Below, piece after piece: positions 1 through 13,635 of a DNA stretch of 64,000 nt. Position 1 is the first letter of the stretch; the number at the start of each line of letters is the position of its first letter. This DNA comes from Posidonia oceanica (Eukaryota > Streptophyta > Magnoliopsida > Alismatales > Posidoniaceae): contig JAZBRS010000060.1 in NCBI GenBank assembly GCA_037176725.1, positions 59,362,001 through 59,426,000 of the forward strand. The letters run 5' to 3'. The notes under the pieces were generated by a model. It searched no databases, was not told the DNA's origin, and saw nothing but the letters and a program-made list of their open reading frames with translations. The position numbers and the translations under genes are program-made.

Positions 1-2908
1 TTATCAATTTAGATTTTCTTTGCCTTCAAAAGGCCCGAAACCTATCCTTCCGGTCGATAAGTCTGAAACTTATCACTTTTCATTTCCATTGCGGTTGATA
101 GGTTCGACACCAATCCTCCAGGTCGATAACTCCGAAACATACCACTTTTCTTTTCCTTCACGGTCGATAGGTCTGAATCCTATCCTTCCGGTCGATAAGT
201 CCGAAACTTATCACTTTTCTCTTCATTGCGGGCGATAGGTCCAAAACCTATCCTTCCAGTCGATAAGTCCGAAACTTATCACTTTCCATTTCCTTTGCGG
301 TCGATAGGTCCGAAACCTATCCATGCAGTCCTTAAGTCCGAAGCTTATGACTTCTCTTTTCCAATGCGGTCGATAGGTCCGAAGCCTGTCCTTCCATTTG
401 ATAAGTCTGAAACTTTTCACTTTTCTTTTCTTTCGCGGTCGATAGGTCCGAAACCTATCCTTCTGGTCGATAAGTGCGAAACTTATCACTTTTCTTTTCC
501 TTTGCGGTCGATAAGTTTGAGATTTGTCAATTTTCAATTCCATTGTTGTTGATAGGTCCGAAACCTATCCTTCCGGTCGATAAGTCTGAAACTTAACACT
601 TTTCTTTTCCTTTGCGGTCGATTGGTCCGAAACCTAACCTTCTGGTCAATAAGTCCGAAACTTATTACTTTTCTTTTCCTATGCGCTCGATTGGTCCGTA
701 ACCTATCCATCCGGTCGATATGCCCGAAACGTATCGCTTTACATTTCCTCTGCAGTCAAAAGGTCCGAAACCTATCCTATCGGTCGATAAGTCTGAAACT
801 TATCACTTTTCTTTTCCTTTGCAGTCGATCGGTCCGAAACCTATCCTCCCGGTCGATAAGTCCTAAACTTATCACTTTTCATTTCCTTTGGGTTCTATAG
901 GCCTGAAACCTATCCTTTCGGTCGATAAGTCAGAAACTTAACACTTTTCATTTCTTTTGCAGTCAATAGGTTCGAAACTAATCCTTTCGGTCGACAAGTC
1001 CGAAACTTATCACTTTTCTTTTCCTTCGAGGTCGATAGGTCGGAAACCTATCCATCGGGTCGATAAGTCCGAAACTTATCACTTTGCTTTTCCATTGCGG
1101 TCGATAGGTCCGAAAACTATCCATCCGTTCGATAAGACCGAAACTTATCACTTTTCTTTTCCAATGCAGTCGATAGGTCCGAAACCTATCCTTCCGGTCG
1201 ATAAGTCTGAAATTTATCACTTTTCATTTCCTTTGTGGTTGATAGGTCCGAAACCTATCCTTCGAGTCGTTAAGTCCGAAACTTATCACTTTGCTATTCC
1301 TTCGCGGTCGATAGGTCCGAATCCTATCCATCCGGTCAACAAGTCCGAAACTTATCACTTTTCTTTTCTTTTACGGTCGATAGGTCCAAAACCTATCCTT
1401 CCAGTCGTTGTGTCCGAAACTTATCACTTTTCTTTTCCTTTGCAGTCGATAGTCCGAAACCAATCCTCCCAGTCGATAAGTCCTAAACTTATCCCATTTC
1501 ATTTCCCTTGCGTTCTATAGGCTCGAAACCACAGCTTCCGGTCGATAAGTCTGAAACTTATCACTTTTCATTTCCTTTACGGTCATTAGGTCCGAAACCA
1601 ATCCTTCTGGTTGACAAGTCAGAAACATAACACTTTTCTTTTCCTTTGCGGTCGATAGGTCAGAAACCTATCCTTCTGGTCAATTAGTCCGAAACATATC
1701 ACTTTTCCTTACCTTTGCGGTCGATAGGTCCAAAACCTATCCATCCGGTCGATACGTCTGAAACTTATCACATTTCTTTTCCTTTGCGGTCGATAGGTCA
1801 GAAACCTATCCATCGGGTCAATTAGTCCGAAACATATCACTTTTCCTTACCTTTGCGGTAGATAGGTCCGAAACCTATCCTTCCGGTCGGTAAGTCTGAA
1901 ACTTATCACAATTCTTTTCCATTGTGGTCGATAGGTTCAAAACCAATCCTTCCGATCGATAAGTCCGAAACTTATCACTTTTCTTTTCCTTTGCAGTCGA
2001 TCGGTCCGAGACCTATCCTCCCGGTCGATAAGTCCTAAACTTAACACTTTTCATTTCCTTTGCGTTCTATAGGCCTGAAACCTATCCTTTCGGTCGATAA
2101 GTCAGAAACGTATCACTTTACATTTCCTTTGCGGTCAATAGGTCCGAAACTAATCCATTCGGTCGACATGTCCGAAACTTATCACTTTTCTTTTCCTTCG
2201 CGGTCGATAGGTCGGAAACCTATCCATCGGGTCGATGAGTCCGAAACTTATCACTTTGCTTTTCCTTTGAGGTCGATAGGTCCGAAAACTATCCATCCAT
2301 TCGATAAGACCGAAACTTATCACTTTTCTTTCCAATGTAGTCGATAGGTCTGAAACCTATCCTTCCGGTCGATAAGCCTGAAACTTATCACTTTTCTTTT
2401 CGTTTGCGGTCGATATGTCCGAAACCTATCCTTCCTGTCGATAAGTCAGAAACTTATCACATTTCTTTTCCTTTGCGCTCGATATGTCCGAAACTTATCA
2501 CTTTTCTTTTCCATTGCTGTCGATAGGTCCAAAACCTATCCTTCCGGTCAATATGTCCGGAACTTATCACTTTTCTTTTCCTTTGCGGTCGATTGTTCCA
2601 AAACCTAACCTTCCAGTCGATAAGTCTGATACTTTTCACTTTTCTTTTCCTTTGCGGTCGATTGGTCCGAAACCAATCCTTCCGGTCGATAAGTCCGAAA
2701 CTTATCGCTTTTCTTTTCCTTTGTTGTCGATAGGTCCGAAAGCTACCCTGCCAGTCGATAACTCCGAAACTTATCACTTTTCTTTTCCAGTGCGGTCGAT
2801 CGATCCGAAACCTAACCTTCCAGTCGATAAGTCCGAAACTTATCATTTTTCTTTTCCTTTGCGGTCGATAGGTCCGAAACCTATCCACCCGATCGATAAG
2901 ACCTAAAC

Positions 2909-5900
2909 TTATCAATTTAGATTTCCTCTGCCTTCGAAAGGCCCAAAGCCTATCCTTCCGGTCGATAAGTCTGAAACGTATCACTTTTCATTTCCATTGC
3001 GGTTGATAGGTCCGACACCAATCCTCCTGGTCGATAAGTCCGAAACATATCACTTTTCTTTTCCTTTGCGGTCAATAGGTCTCAATCCTATCCTTCCGGT
3101 CGATAAGTCCGGAACTTATCACTTTTCATTTCCTTGCGGTCGATAGGTTCAAAACCTATCCTTCCAATCAATAAGTCCGAAACATGTCACATTCCAATTC
3201 TGTTGCGGTCGATAGGTCCGAAACCTAACCAAGCTGTCCTTAAGTCCGAAACTTATCACTTTTCTTTTCCATTGCGGTCGATAGGTCCGAAACCTGTCCT
3301 TCCAGTTGACAAGTCTGAAACTTTTCACTTTTCTTTTCCTTTGCAGTCGATAGGTCCGAAACCAATCCTTCTGGTCGACACGTCCGAAACTTATCACTTT
3401 TCTTTTCCTGTGCGGTCGATAAGTTTGAGATTTGTCACTTTTCATTTCCATTGTTGTTGATAGGTCCGAAACCTATCCTTCCGGTCGATAAGTCTGAAAC
3501 TTAACACTTTTCTTTTCCTTTGCGGTCGATTGGTCCGAAACCTAGCCTTCTGGTCAATAAGTCCGAAACTTACTACTTTTCTTTTCCTATGCGCTCGATT
3601 GGTCCGCAACCTATCCATCCGGTCGATAAGCCCGAAACTTATCGCTTTTCATTTCCTCTGCTGTCAAAAGGTCCAAAACCTATCCTATCGGTCGATAAGT
3701 CTGAAACTTATCACTTTTCTTTTCCTTTGCAGTCGATCGGTCCGAAACCTATCCTCCCGGTCGATAAGTCCTAAACTTATCACTTTTCATTTCCTTTGCG
3801 TTCTATAGGCCTGAAACCTATCCTTTCGGTCGATAAGTCAGAAACTTATCACTTTTCATTTCCTTTGTGGTCAATAGGTTCGAAACTAATCCTTTCGGTC
3901 GACAAGTCCGAAACTTATCACTTTCCTTTTCCTTCGCGGTCGATAGGTCGGAAACCTATCCATCGGGTCGATAAGTCTGAAACTTATCACTTTGCTTTTC
4001 CATTGCAGTCGATAGGTCCGAAAACTATCCATCCGTTCGATAAGACCGAAATTTATCACTTTTCTTTTCCAATGCAGTCGATAGGTCCGAAACCTATCCT
4101 TCCGGTCGATAAGTCTGAAACTTATCACTTTTTTTTTCCTTTGGGTCGATAGGTCCGAAACCTATCCGTCCCGTCGATAAGTCTGAAACTTATCACTTCT
4201 TTTTTCCTTTGCGCTCGATATGTCCGAAACTTATCACTTTTCTTTTCCTTTGCGCTTGATATGTCCGAAACTTATCACTTTTCTTTTCCTTTGCTGTCGA
4301 TCGGTCCGAAACCTATCCTTCCGGTCGATAAGTCCGAAACTTATCACTTTTCCTTTCCTTTGCGGTCGATTGTTCCGAAACCTATCCTTCCGGTCGATAA
4401 GTCTGAAACTTTTCACTTTTCTTTTCCTTTGCGGTCGATGGGTCCGAAACCAATCCTTATGGTCGATAAGTCCAAAACATATCACTTTTCATTTCCTTTG
4501 CTGTCGATACGTCTGAAACCTATCCTTCCAGTCGATAACTCCGAAACTTATCACTTTTCTTTTCCATTGCGGTCGATCGATCCGAAACCAAACCTTCCAG
4601 CCGATAAGTTCAAAACTTATCACTTTTCTTTTCCTTTGCGGTCGATAGGTCTGAAATCTAACCACCCGATCGAGAAGTCCTAAACTTATCAATTTAGATT
4701 TTCTTTGCCTTCAACAGACCCGAAACCTATCCATCCGGTCGATAAGTCTGAAACTTATCACTTTTCATTTCCATTGTGGTTGATAGGTTCGACACCAATC
4801 CTCCAGGTCGATAACTCCGAAACATACCACTTTTCTTTTCCTTCTCGGTCGATTGGTCTGAATCCAATCCTTCCGGTCGATAAGTCCGAAACTTATCACT
4901 TTTCTTTTCATTGCGGGCGATAGGTCCAAAACCTATCCTTCCAGTCGATAAGTCCGAAACTTATCACTTTCCATTTCCTTTGCGGTCGATAGGTCCGAAA
5001 CCTTTCCATGCGGTCCTTTAGTCCGAAACTTATCACTTTTCTTTTCCATTGCGATCGATAGGTCCGAAGCCTGTCCTTCCAGTTGATAAGTCAGAAATTT
5101 TCACTTTTCTTTTCCGTTGCGGTCGATAGGTCCGAAACCAATCCTTTTGGTCGATAAGTGCGAAACTTATCACTTTTCTTTTCCTTTGCGGTCGATAAGT
5201 TTGAGATTTGTCACTTTTCATTTCCATTGCGGTTGATAGGTCTGAAACCTATCCTTCCGATCGATAAGTCTGGAACTTAACACTTTTCTTGTCCTTTGCG
5301 GTCGATACGTCAGAAACCTAACCTTCCGGTCAATATGTCCGAAACTTATCACTTTTCTTTTCCTTTGCGGTCGATTGGTCCGAAACCTACACTTCCAGTC
5401 GATAAGCAGAAACTTATCACTTTTCTTTTCCTTTGCTGTCAATAGGTCCGAAACCATTCCTATCGGTCGATAAGTCTGAAACTTATCACTTTTCTTTTCC
5501 GTTGCGGTCGATAGGTCCGAAACCTATCCTCCCGGTCGCTAAGTCCTAAACATATCAATTTTCATTTCCATTGTCGTCGATATGCCTGAAACCTATCCTT
5601 CTGGTCGATAAGTCTGAAATTTATCACTTTTCATTTCCTTTGCGGTTGATAGGTCCGAAACCTATCCTTCGAGTCGTTAAGTCCGAAACTTATCACTTTT
5701 CATTTCCATCACGGTCGATAGGTCCGAATCCTATCCATCCAGTCAACAAGTCCGAAACTTATCACTATTCTTTTCTTTTACGGTCGATAGCTCCAAAACC
5801 TATCCTTCCGGTCGTTGAGTCCGAAACTTATCACTTTTCTTTTCCATTGCAGTCCATAGTCCGAAACCAATCCTCCCGGTCGATAAGTCCTAAACTTATC

Positions 5901-7177
5901 CCATTTCATTTCCCTTGCGTTCTATAGGCTCGAAACCACAGCTTCCGGTCGATAAGTCTGAAACTTATCACTTTTCATTTCCATTACGGTCATTAGGTCC
6001 GAAACCAATCCTTCTGGTTGACAAGTCAAAAACATATCACTTTTCTTTTCCTTTGCGGTCGATAGGTCAGAAACCTATCCTTCTGGTCAATTAGTCCGAA
6101 ACATATCACTTTTCCTTACCTTTGCGGTCGATAGGTCCGAAACCTATCCTTCCAGTCGATACGTCTGAAACTTATCACATTTCTTTTCCTTTGTGGTCGA
6201 TTGGTCCGAAACCAATCCTTCCGATCGATAAGTCTGAAACTTATCACTTTTCTTTTCCTTTGCAGTCGATCGGTCTGAAACCTATCCTCTCGGTCGATAT
6301 TCCTAAACTTATCACTTTTCATTTCCTTTGCGTTCTATAGGCCTGAAACCTATCCTTTCGGTCGATAAGTCAGAAACTTAACACTTTTCATTTCCTTTGC
6401 GGTCAATAGGTCCGAAACTAATCCTTTCGGTCGACAAGTCCGAAACTTATCACTTTCCTTTTCCTTCGCGGTCGATAGGTCGGAAACCTATCCATCGGGT
6501 CGATAAGTCCGAAACTTATCACTTTGCTTTTCCTTTGCGGTCGATAGGTCCGAAAACTATCCATCCGTTCGATAAGACCGAAACTTATCACTTTTCTTTT
6601 CCAATGTAGTCGATAGGTCCGAAACCTATCCTTCCAGTCGATAAGTCTGAAACTTATCACTTTTCTTTTCGTTTTTGGTCGATAGGTCCGAAACCAATCC
6701 TTCCCGTCGATAAGTCAGAAACTTATCACTTTTCTTTTCCTTTGCGCTCGATATGTCCGAAACTTCTAACTTTTCTTTTCCATTGCTGTCGATAGGTCCG
6801 AAACCTATCCTTCTGGTCGTTAAGTCCGAAACTTATCACTGTTCTTTTCCTTTGCGGTCGATTGTTCCAAAACCTATCCTTCCGGTCGATAAGTCTGAAA
6901 CTTTTCACTTTTCTTTTCCTTTGCGGTCGATTGGTCTGAAACCAATCCTTCTAGTCAAAAAGTCCGAAATTTATCACTTTTCTTTTCCTTTGCTGTCGAT
7001 AGGTCCGAAAGCAACCCTTCCAGTCGATAACTCCGAAACTTATCACTTTTCTTTTCCATTGCGGTCGATCGATCCGAAACCTAACCATCCAGTCGATATG
7101 TTCGAAACTTATCACTTTTCTTTTCCTTTGCGGTCGATAGGTCCGAAACCTACCCACCCGATCGATAAGACCTAAAC
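2909..7177. repeat. Higher-order repeat unit of the satellite (left copy, 4269 bp)
   Basis: The unit is bounded by two occurrences of a rare monomer variant in which the normal TTATCACTTTTC is replaced by TTATCAATTTAGATTTCC (type B marker). Inside it, at 4686, lies the related type A marker (TTATCAATTTAGATTTTC). B to A is 1777 bp and A to the next B is 2492 bp. The shifted A-to-A unit 4686-8953 measures 4268 bp. The spacing matches that in the right array to within a few bases, so this is a genuine higher-order period of about 62 monomers. Confidence 0.85.
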
Positions 7178-8953
7178 TTATCAATTTAGATTTCCTCTGC
7201 CTTCGAAAGGCCCGAAGCCTATCCTTCCGGTCGATAAGTCTGAAACGTATCACTTTTCATTTGCATTGCGGTTGATAGGTCCGACACCAATCCTGCAGGT
7301 CGATTAGTCCGAAACATATCACTTTTCTTTCCCTTCACGGTCAATAGGTCTCTATCCTATCCTTCTGGTCGATATGTCCGGAACTTATCACTTTTCTTTT
7401 CTTTGCGGTCGATAGGTTCAAAACCTATCCTTCCAGTCGATAAGTCCGAAACTTATCACATTCCAATTCCGTTGCGGTCGATAGGTCCGAAACCTATCCA
7501 TGCGGTCCTTAAGTCCGAAACTTATCACTTTTCTTTTCCATTGCCGTCGATAGGTCCGAAACCTGTCCTTCCAGTTGATAAGTCTGAAACTTTTCACTTT
7601 TCTTTTCCTTTGCAGTCGATAGGTCTGAAACCAATCCTTCCGGTCGATAAGTCCGAAACTTATCACTTTTCTTTTCCTTTGCGGTCGATAAGTTTGAGAT
7701 TTGTCACTTTTCATTTCCATTGTTGTTGATAGGTCCGAAACCTATCCTTCCGGTCGAAAAGTCTGAAACTTAACACTTTTCTTTTCCTTTGCGGTTGATT
7801 GGTCCGAAACCTAACCATTTGGTCAATAAGTCTGAAACTTATCACTTTTCATTTCCAATGCGCTCGATTGGTCCGTAACCAATCCTTCCGGACGATAAGC
7901 CTGAAACTTATCGCTTTTCATTTCCTTTGCTGTCAATAGGTCCGAAACCTATCCTATCGGTCGATAAGTCTGAAACTTATCACTTTTCTTTTCCTTTGCA
8001 GTCGATCGGTCCGAAACCTATCCCCCCGGTCGATAAGTCCTAAACTTATCACTTTTCATTTCCTTTGCGTTCTATAGGCCTGAAACCTATCCTTTTGGTC
8101 GATAAGTCAGAAACTTATCACTTTTCATTTCCTTTGCTGTCAATAGGTTCGAAACTAATCCTTTCAGTCGATAAGTCCGAAACTTATCACTTTTCTTTTC
8201 CTTCGCAGTCGATAGGTCGGAAACCTATCCATCGGGTCGATAAGTCCGAAACTTATCACTTTGCTTTTCCATTGCGGTCGATAGGTCCGAAAACTATCCA
8301 TCCGTTCGATAAGACCGAAACTTATCACTTTTCTTTTCCAATGCAGTCGATAGGTCCGAAACCTATCCTTCCGGTCGATAAGTCTGAAACTTATCACTTT
8401 TCTTTTCATTTGGGTCGATTGGTCCGAAACCTATCCGTCCCGTCGATAAGTCAGAAACTTATCACTTCCTTTTTCCTTTGCGCTCGATATGTCCGAAACT
8501 TTTCACTTTTCTTTTCCTTTGCGCTCGATTTGTCCGAAACTTATCACTTTTCTTTTTCTTTGCTGTCGATCGGTCCGAAATCTATCCTTCCGGTCGATAT
8601 GTCCGAAACTTATCACTTTTCCTTACCTTTGCGGTCGATTGTTCCGAAACCTATCCTTCCGGTCGATACGTCTGAAACTTTTCACTTTTCTTTTCCTTTG
8701 CGGTCGATTGGTCCGAAACCAATCCATACGGTCGATAAGTCCAAAACTTATCAATTTCTTTTCCTTTGCAGTCGATAGGTCCAGAACCTATCCTTCCAGT
8801 CGATAACTCCGAAAGTTATCACTTTTCTTTTCCATTGCGGTCGATCGATCCGAAACCCTACCTTCCAATCGATAAGTTCGAAACTTATCACTTTTCTTTT
8901 CCTTTGCGGTCGATAGGTCCGAAATCTAACCACCCGATCGATAAGTCCAAAAC
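7178..8953. repeat. Satellite sub-block B to A (1776 bp)
   Basis: Sub-block between a type B and a type A marker. The same spacing is found at 2909-4685 (1777 bp), 19788-21563 (1776), 48319-50090 (1772) and 52585-54361 (1777). This is the most length-stable part of the higher-order unit. The A-to-B part is usually 2492-2494 bp but varies more elsewhere (2288, 2908 and 3018 bp). Confidence 0.75.
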
Positions 8954-11900
8954 TTATCAATTTAGATTTTCTTTGCCTTCATTAGGCCCGAAACCTATCC
9001 GTCCGGTCGATAAGTCTGAAACTTATCACTTTTCATTTCCATTGCGGTTGATAGGTTCGACACCAATCCTCCAGGCCGATAACTCCGAAACATACCACTT
9101 TTCTTTTCCTACACGGTCGATAGGTCTGAATCCTATCCTTCCAGTCGATAAGTCCGAAACTTATCACTTTTCTTTTCATTGCGGGCGATAGGTCCAAAAC
9201 CTATCCTTCCAGTCGATAAGTCCGAAACTTATCACTTTCCATTTCCTTTGCGGTCGATAGGTCCAAAACCTATCCATGCGGTCCTTAAGTCCGAAACTTA
9301 TGACTTTTCTTTTCCAATGCAGTCGATAGGTCCGAAGCCCGTCCTTCCTGTTGATAAGTCAGAAACTTTTCACTTTTCTTTTCCTTTGCGGTCGATAGGT
9401 CCGAAACCTATCCTACCGGTCGATAAGTGCGAAACTTATCACTTTTCATTTCCTTTGCGGTCGATAAGTTTGAGATTTGTCACTTTTCATTTCCATTGCG
9501 GTTGATAGGTCCGAAACCTATCCTTCCGATCGATAAGTCTGGAACTTAACACTTTTCTTTTCCTTTGCGGTCGATAGGTCCGAAACCTATCCTATCGGTC
9601 GATAAGTCTGAAACTTATCACTTTTCTTTTCCTTTGCGGTCGATAGGTCCGAAACCTATCCTCCCGGTCGCTAAGTCCTAAACATATCAATTTTCATTTC
9701 CATTGTCGTCGATATGCCTGAAACCTATCCTTCTGGTCGATAAGTCTGAAATTTATCACTTTTCATTTCCTTTGCGGTTGATAGGTCCGAAACCTATCCT
9801 TCGAGTCGTTAAGTCCGAAACTTATCACTTTTCTTTTCCATCACGGTCGATAGGTCCGAATCCTATCCATCCAGTCAACAAGTCCGAAACTTATCACTAT
9901 TCTTTTCTTTTACGGTCGATAGCTCCAAAACCTATCCTTCCGGTCGTTGAGTCCGAAACTTATCACTTTTCTTTTCCTTTGCAGTCCATAGTCCGAAACC
10001 AATCCTCCCGGTCGATAAGTCCTAAACTTATCCCATTTCATTTCCCTTGCGTTCTATAGGCTCGAAACCATAGCTTCCGGTCGATAAGTCTGAAACTTAT
10101 CACTTTTCATTTCCTTTATGGTCATTAGGTCCGAAACCAATCCTTCTGGTTGACAAGTCAGAAACTTATCACTTTTCTTTTCCTTTGCGGTCGATAGGTC
10201 AGAAACCTATCCTTCTGGTCAATTAGTCCTAAACATTTCATTTTTCATTACCTTTGCGGTCGATTGGTCCGAAACCTATCCTTCCGGTCGATAAGTCTGA
10301 AACTTACCACATTTCTTTTCCTTTGTGGTCGATAGGTCCGAAACCAATCCTTCCGTTCGATAAGTCCGAAACTTATCACTTTTCTTTTCCTTTGCAGTCG
10401 ATCGGTCCGAAACCTATCCTCCCGGTCGATAAGTCCTAAACTTATCACTTTTCATTTCCTTTGCGTTCTATAGGCCTGAAACCTATCCTTTCGGTCGATA
10501 AGTCAGAAACTTATCACTTTTCATTTCCTTTGCGATCAATAGGTTCGAAACTAATCCTTTCGATCGATAAGTCCGAAACTTATCACTTTTCTTTTCCTTC
10601 ACGGTCGATAGGTCGGAAACCTATCCATCGGGTCGATAAGTCCGAAACTTATCACTTTGCTTTTCCATTGCGGTCGATAGGTCGGAAAACAATCCATCCG
10701 TTCGATAAGACCGAAACTTATCACTTTTGTTTTCCAATGCAGTCGATAGGTCCGAAACCTATCCTTCCGGTCGATAAGTCTGAAACTTATCACTTTTCCT
10801 TTCCTTTGGGTCGATAGGTCTGGAACCTATCCGTCCCGTCGATAAGTCAGAAACTTATCACTACTTTTTTCCTTTGCACTCGATATGTCCGAAACTTATC
10901 ACTTTTCTTTTCCTATGCGCTCGATAAGTCCGAAACTTATCACTTTTCTTTTCCTTCGCTGTCGATCGGTCCGAAATCTAACCTTCCGGTCGATATGTCC
11001 GAAACTTATCACTTTTCCTTTCCATTGCAGTCGATTGTTCCGAAACCTCTCCTTCCAGTCGATAAGTCTGAAACTTTTCACTTTTCTTTTCCATTGCGGT
11101 CGATTGGTCCGAAACAAATCCTTATGGTCGATAAGTCCAAAACTTATCACTTTTCTTTTCCTTTGCTGTCGATAGGTCCGAAACCTATCCTTCCAGTCGA
11201 TAACTCCGAAACTTATCACTTTTCTTTTCCAATGCGGTCGATCGATCCGAAACCTAACCTTCCATTCTATAAGTCCGAAACTTATCACTGTTCTATTCCT
11301 TCGGGGTCAATAGGTCCGAAATCTAACCACCCGATCGATAAGTCCTAAACTTATCAATTTAGATTTTCTTTGCCTTCAATAGGCCCGAAACCTATCCTTC
11401 CGGTCGATACGTCTGAAACTTATCACTTTTCATTTCCATTACGGTTGTTAGGTTCGACACCAATCCTCCAGGTCGATAACTCCGAAACATACCACTTTTC
11501 TTTTCCTTCACGGTCGATAGGTCTGAATCCTATCCGTCCGGTCGATAAGTCCGAAACTTATCACTTTTCTTTTCATTGCGGGCGATAGGTCCAAAACCTA
11601 TCCTTCCAGTCGATAAGTCCGAAACTTATCACTTTCCATTTCCTTTGCGGTCGATAGGTCCGAAACCTATCCATGCGGTCCTTAAGTCCGAAACTTATCA
11701 TTTTTCTTTTCCATTGCGGTCGATAGGTACGAAGCCTGTCCTTCCATTTGATAAGTCTGAAACTTTTCACTTTTCTTTTCCTTTGCGGTCGATAGGTCCG
11801 AAACCTATCCTTCTGGTCGATAAGTGCGAAACTTATCACTTTTCTTTTCCTTTGCGGTCGATAAGTTTGAGATTTGCCACTTTTCATTTCCATTGCGGTT

Positions 11901-13635
11901 GATAGGTCCGAAACCTATCCTTCCGGTCGATAAGTCTGGAACTTAACACTTTTCTTTTCCTTCGCGGTCGATTGGTCCGAAACCTAACCTTCCGGTCAAT
12001 ATGTCCGAAACTTATCACTTTTCTTTTCCTTTGCGGTCGATTGGTCCGAAACCTATCCTTCCGGTCGATAAGTAGAAACTTATCGCTTTTCTTTTCCTTT
12101 GCTGTCAATTGGTCCGAAACCTATCCTATCGGTCGGTAAGTCAGAAACTTATCACTTTTCGTTTCCTTTGCGGTCGATAGGTCCGAAACCTATCCATCCG
12201 TTCGATAAGACCGAAACTTATCACTTTTCTTTTCCAATGCAGTCGATAGGTCCGAAACCTATCCTTCCGGTCGATAAGTCTGAAATTTATCACTTTTCAT
12301 TTCCTTTGTGGTTGATAGGTCCGAAACCTATCCTTCGAGTCGTTAAGTCCGAAACTTATCACTTTGCTATTCCTTCGCGGTCGATAGGTCCAAATCCTAT
12401 CCATCCGGTCAACAAGTCCGAAACTTATCACTTTTCTTTTCTTTTACGGTCGATAGGTCCAAAACCTATCCTTCCGGTCGTTGAGTCCGAAACTTATCAC
12501 TTTTCTTTTCTTTTGCAGTCGATAGTCCGAAACCAATCCTCCCGGTCGATAAGTCCTAAACTTATCCCATTTCATTTCCCTTGCGTTCTATAGGCTCGAA
12601 ACCACAACTTCCGGTCGATAAGTCTGAAACTTATCACTTTTCATTTCCTTTACGGTCATTAGGTCTGAAACCAATCCTTCTGGTTGACAAGTAAGAAACA
12701 TATCACTTTTCTTTTCCTTTGCGGTCGATAGGTCAGAAACCTACCCTTCTAGTCAATTAGTCCGAAACATATCACTTTTCCTTACCTTTGCGGTCGATAG
12801 GTCCGAAACCTATTCTTCCGGTCGATACGTCTGAAACTTATCACATTTCTTTTCGTTTGTGGTCGATAGGTCCGAAACCAATCCTTCCGATCGATAAGTC
12901 CGAAACTTATCACTTTTCTTTTCCTTTGCAGTCGATCGGTCCGAAACCTATCCTCTCGGTCGATATTCCTAAACTTATCACTTTTCATTTCCTTTGCGTT
13001 CTATAGGCCTGAAACCTATCCTTTCGGTCGATAAGTCAGAAACTTATCACTTTTCATTTCCTTTGCGGTCAATAGGTCCGAAACTAATCCGTTCGGTCGA
13101 CAAGTCCGAAACTTATCACTTTCTTTTTCCTTCGCGGTCGATAGGTTGGAAACCTATCCATCGGGTCGATAAGTCCGAAACTTATCACTTTGCTTTTCCT
13201 TCGCGGTCGATAGGTCTGAAAACTATCCATCCGTTCGATAAGACCGAAACTTATCACTTTTCTTTTCCAATGTTGTCGATAGGTCCGAAACCAATCCTTC
13301 CAGTCGACAAGTCTGAAACTTATCACTTTTCTTTTCGATTGCGGTCGATAGGTCCGAAACCAATCCTTCCCGTCGATAAGTCAGAAACTTATCTCTTTTC
13401 TTTTCCTTTGCGCTCGATATGTCCGAAACTTATCACTTTTCTTTTCTATTGTTGTCGATTGGTCCGAAACCTATCCTTCTGGTCGATAAGTCCGAAACTT
13501 ATCACTTTTCTTTTCCTTTGCGGTCGATTGTTCCAAAACCTATCCTTCTAGTCGATAAGTCTGAAACTTTTCACTTTTCTTTTCCTTTGCGGTCGATTGG
13601 TCCGAAACCTATCCTTCCAGTCGATAAGTCCGAAA

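Noticed and set aside
957..1520. Long open frames in the satellite as repeat-protein genes (also for example 2457-2984 minus, 8065-8778 plus, 23400-23927 minus)
   Set aside because: They exist on both strands and in several frames because the 69-bp period is a multiple of three. They begin and end wherever a monomer mutation makes a start or stop, and no promoter or conserved gene structure is seen.
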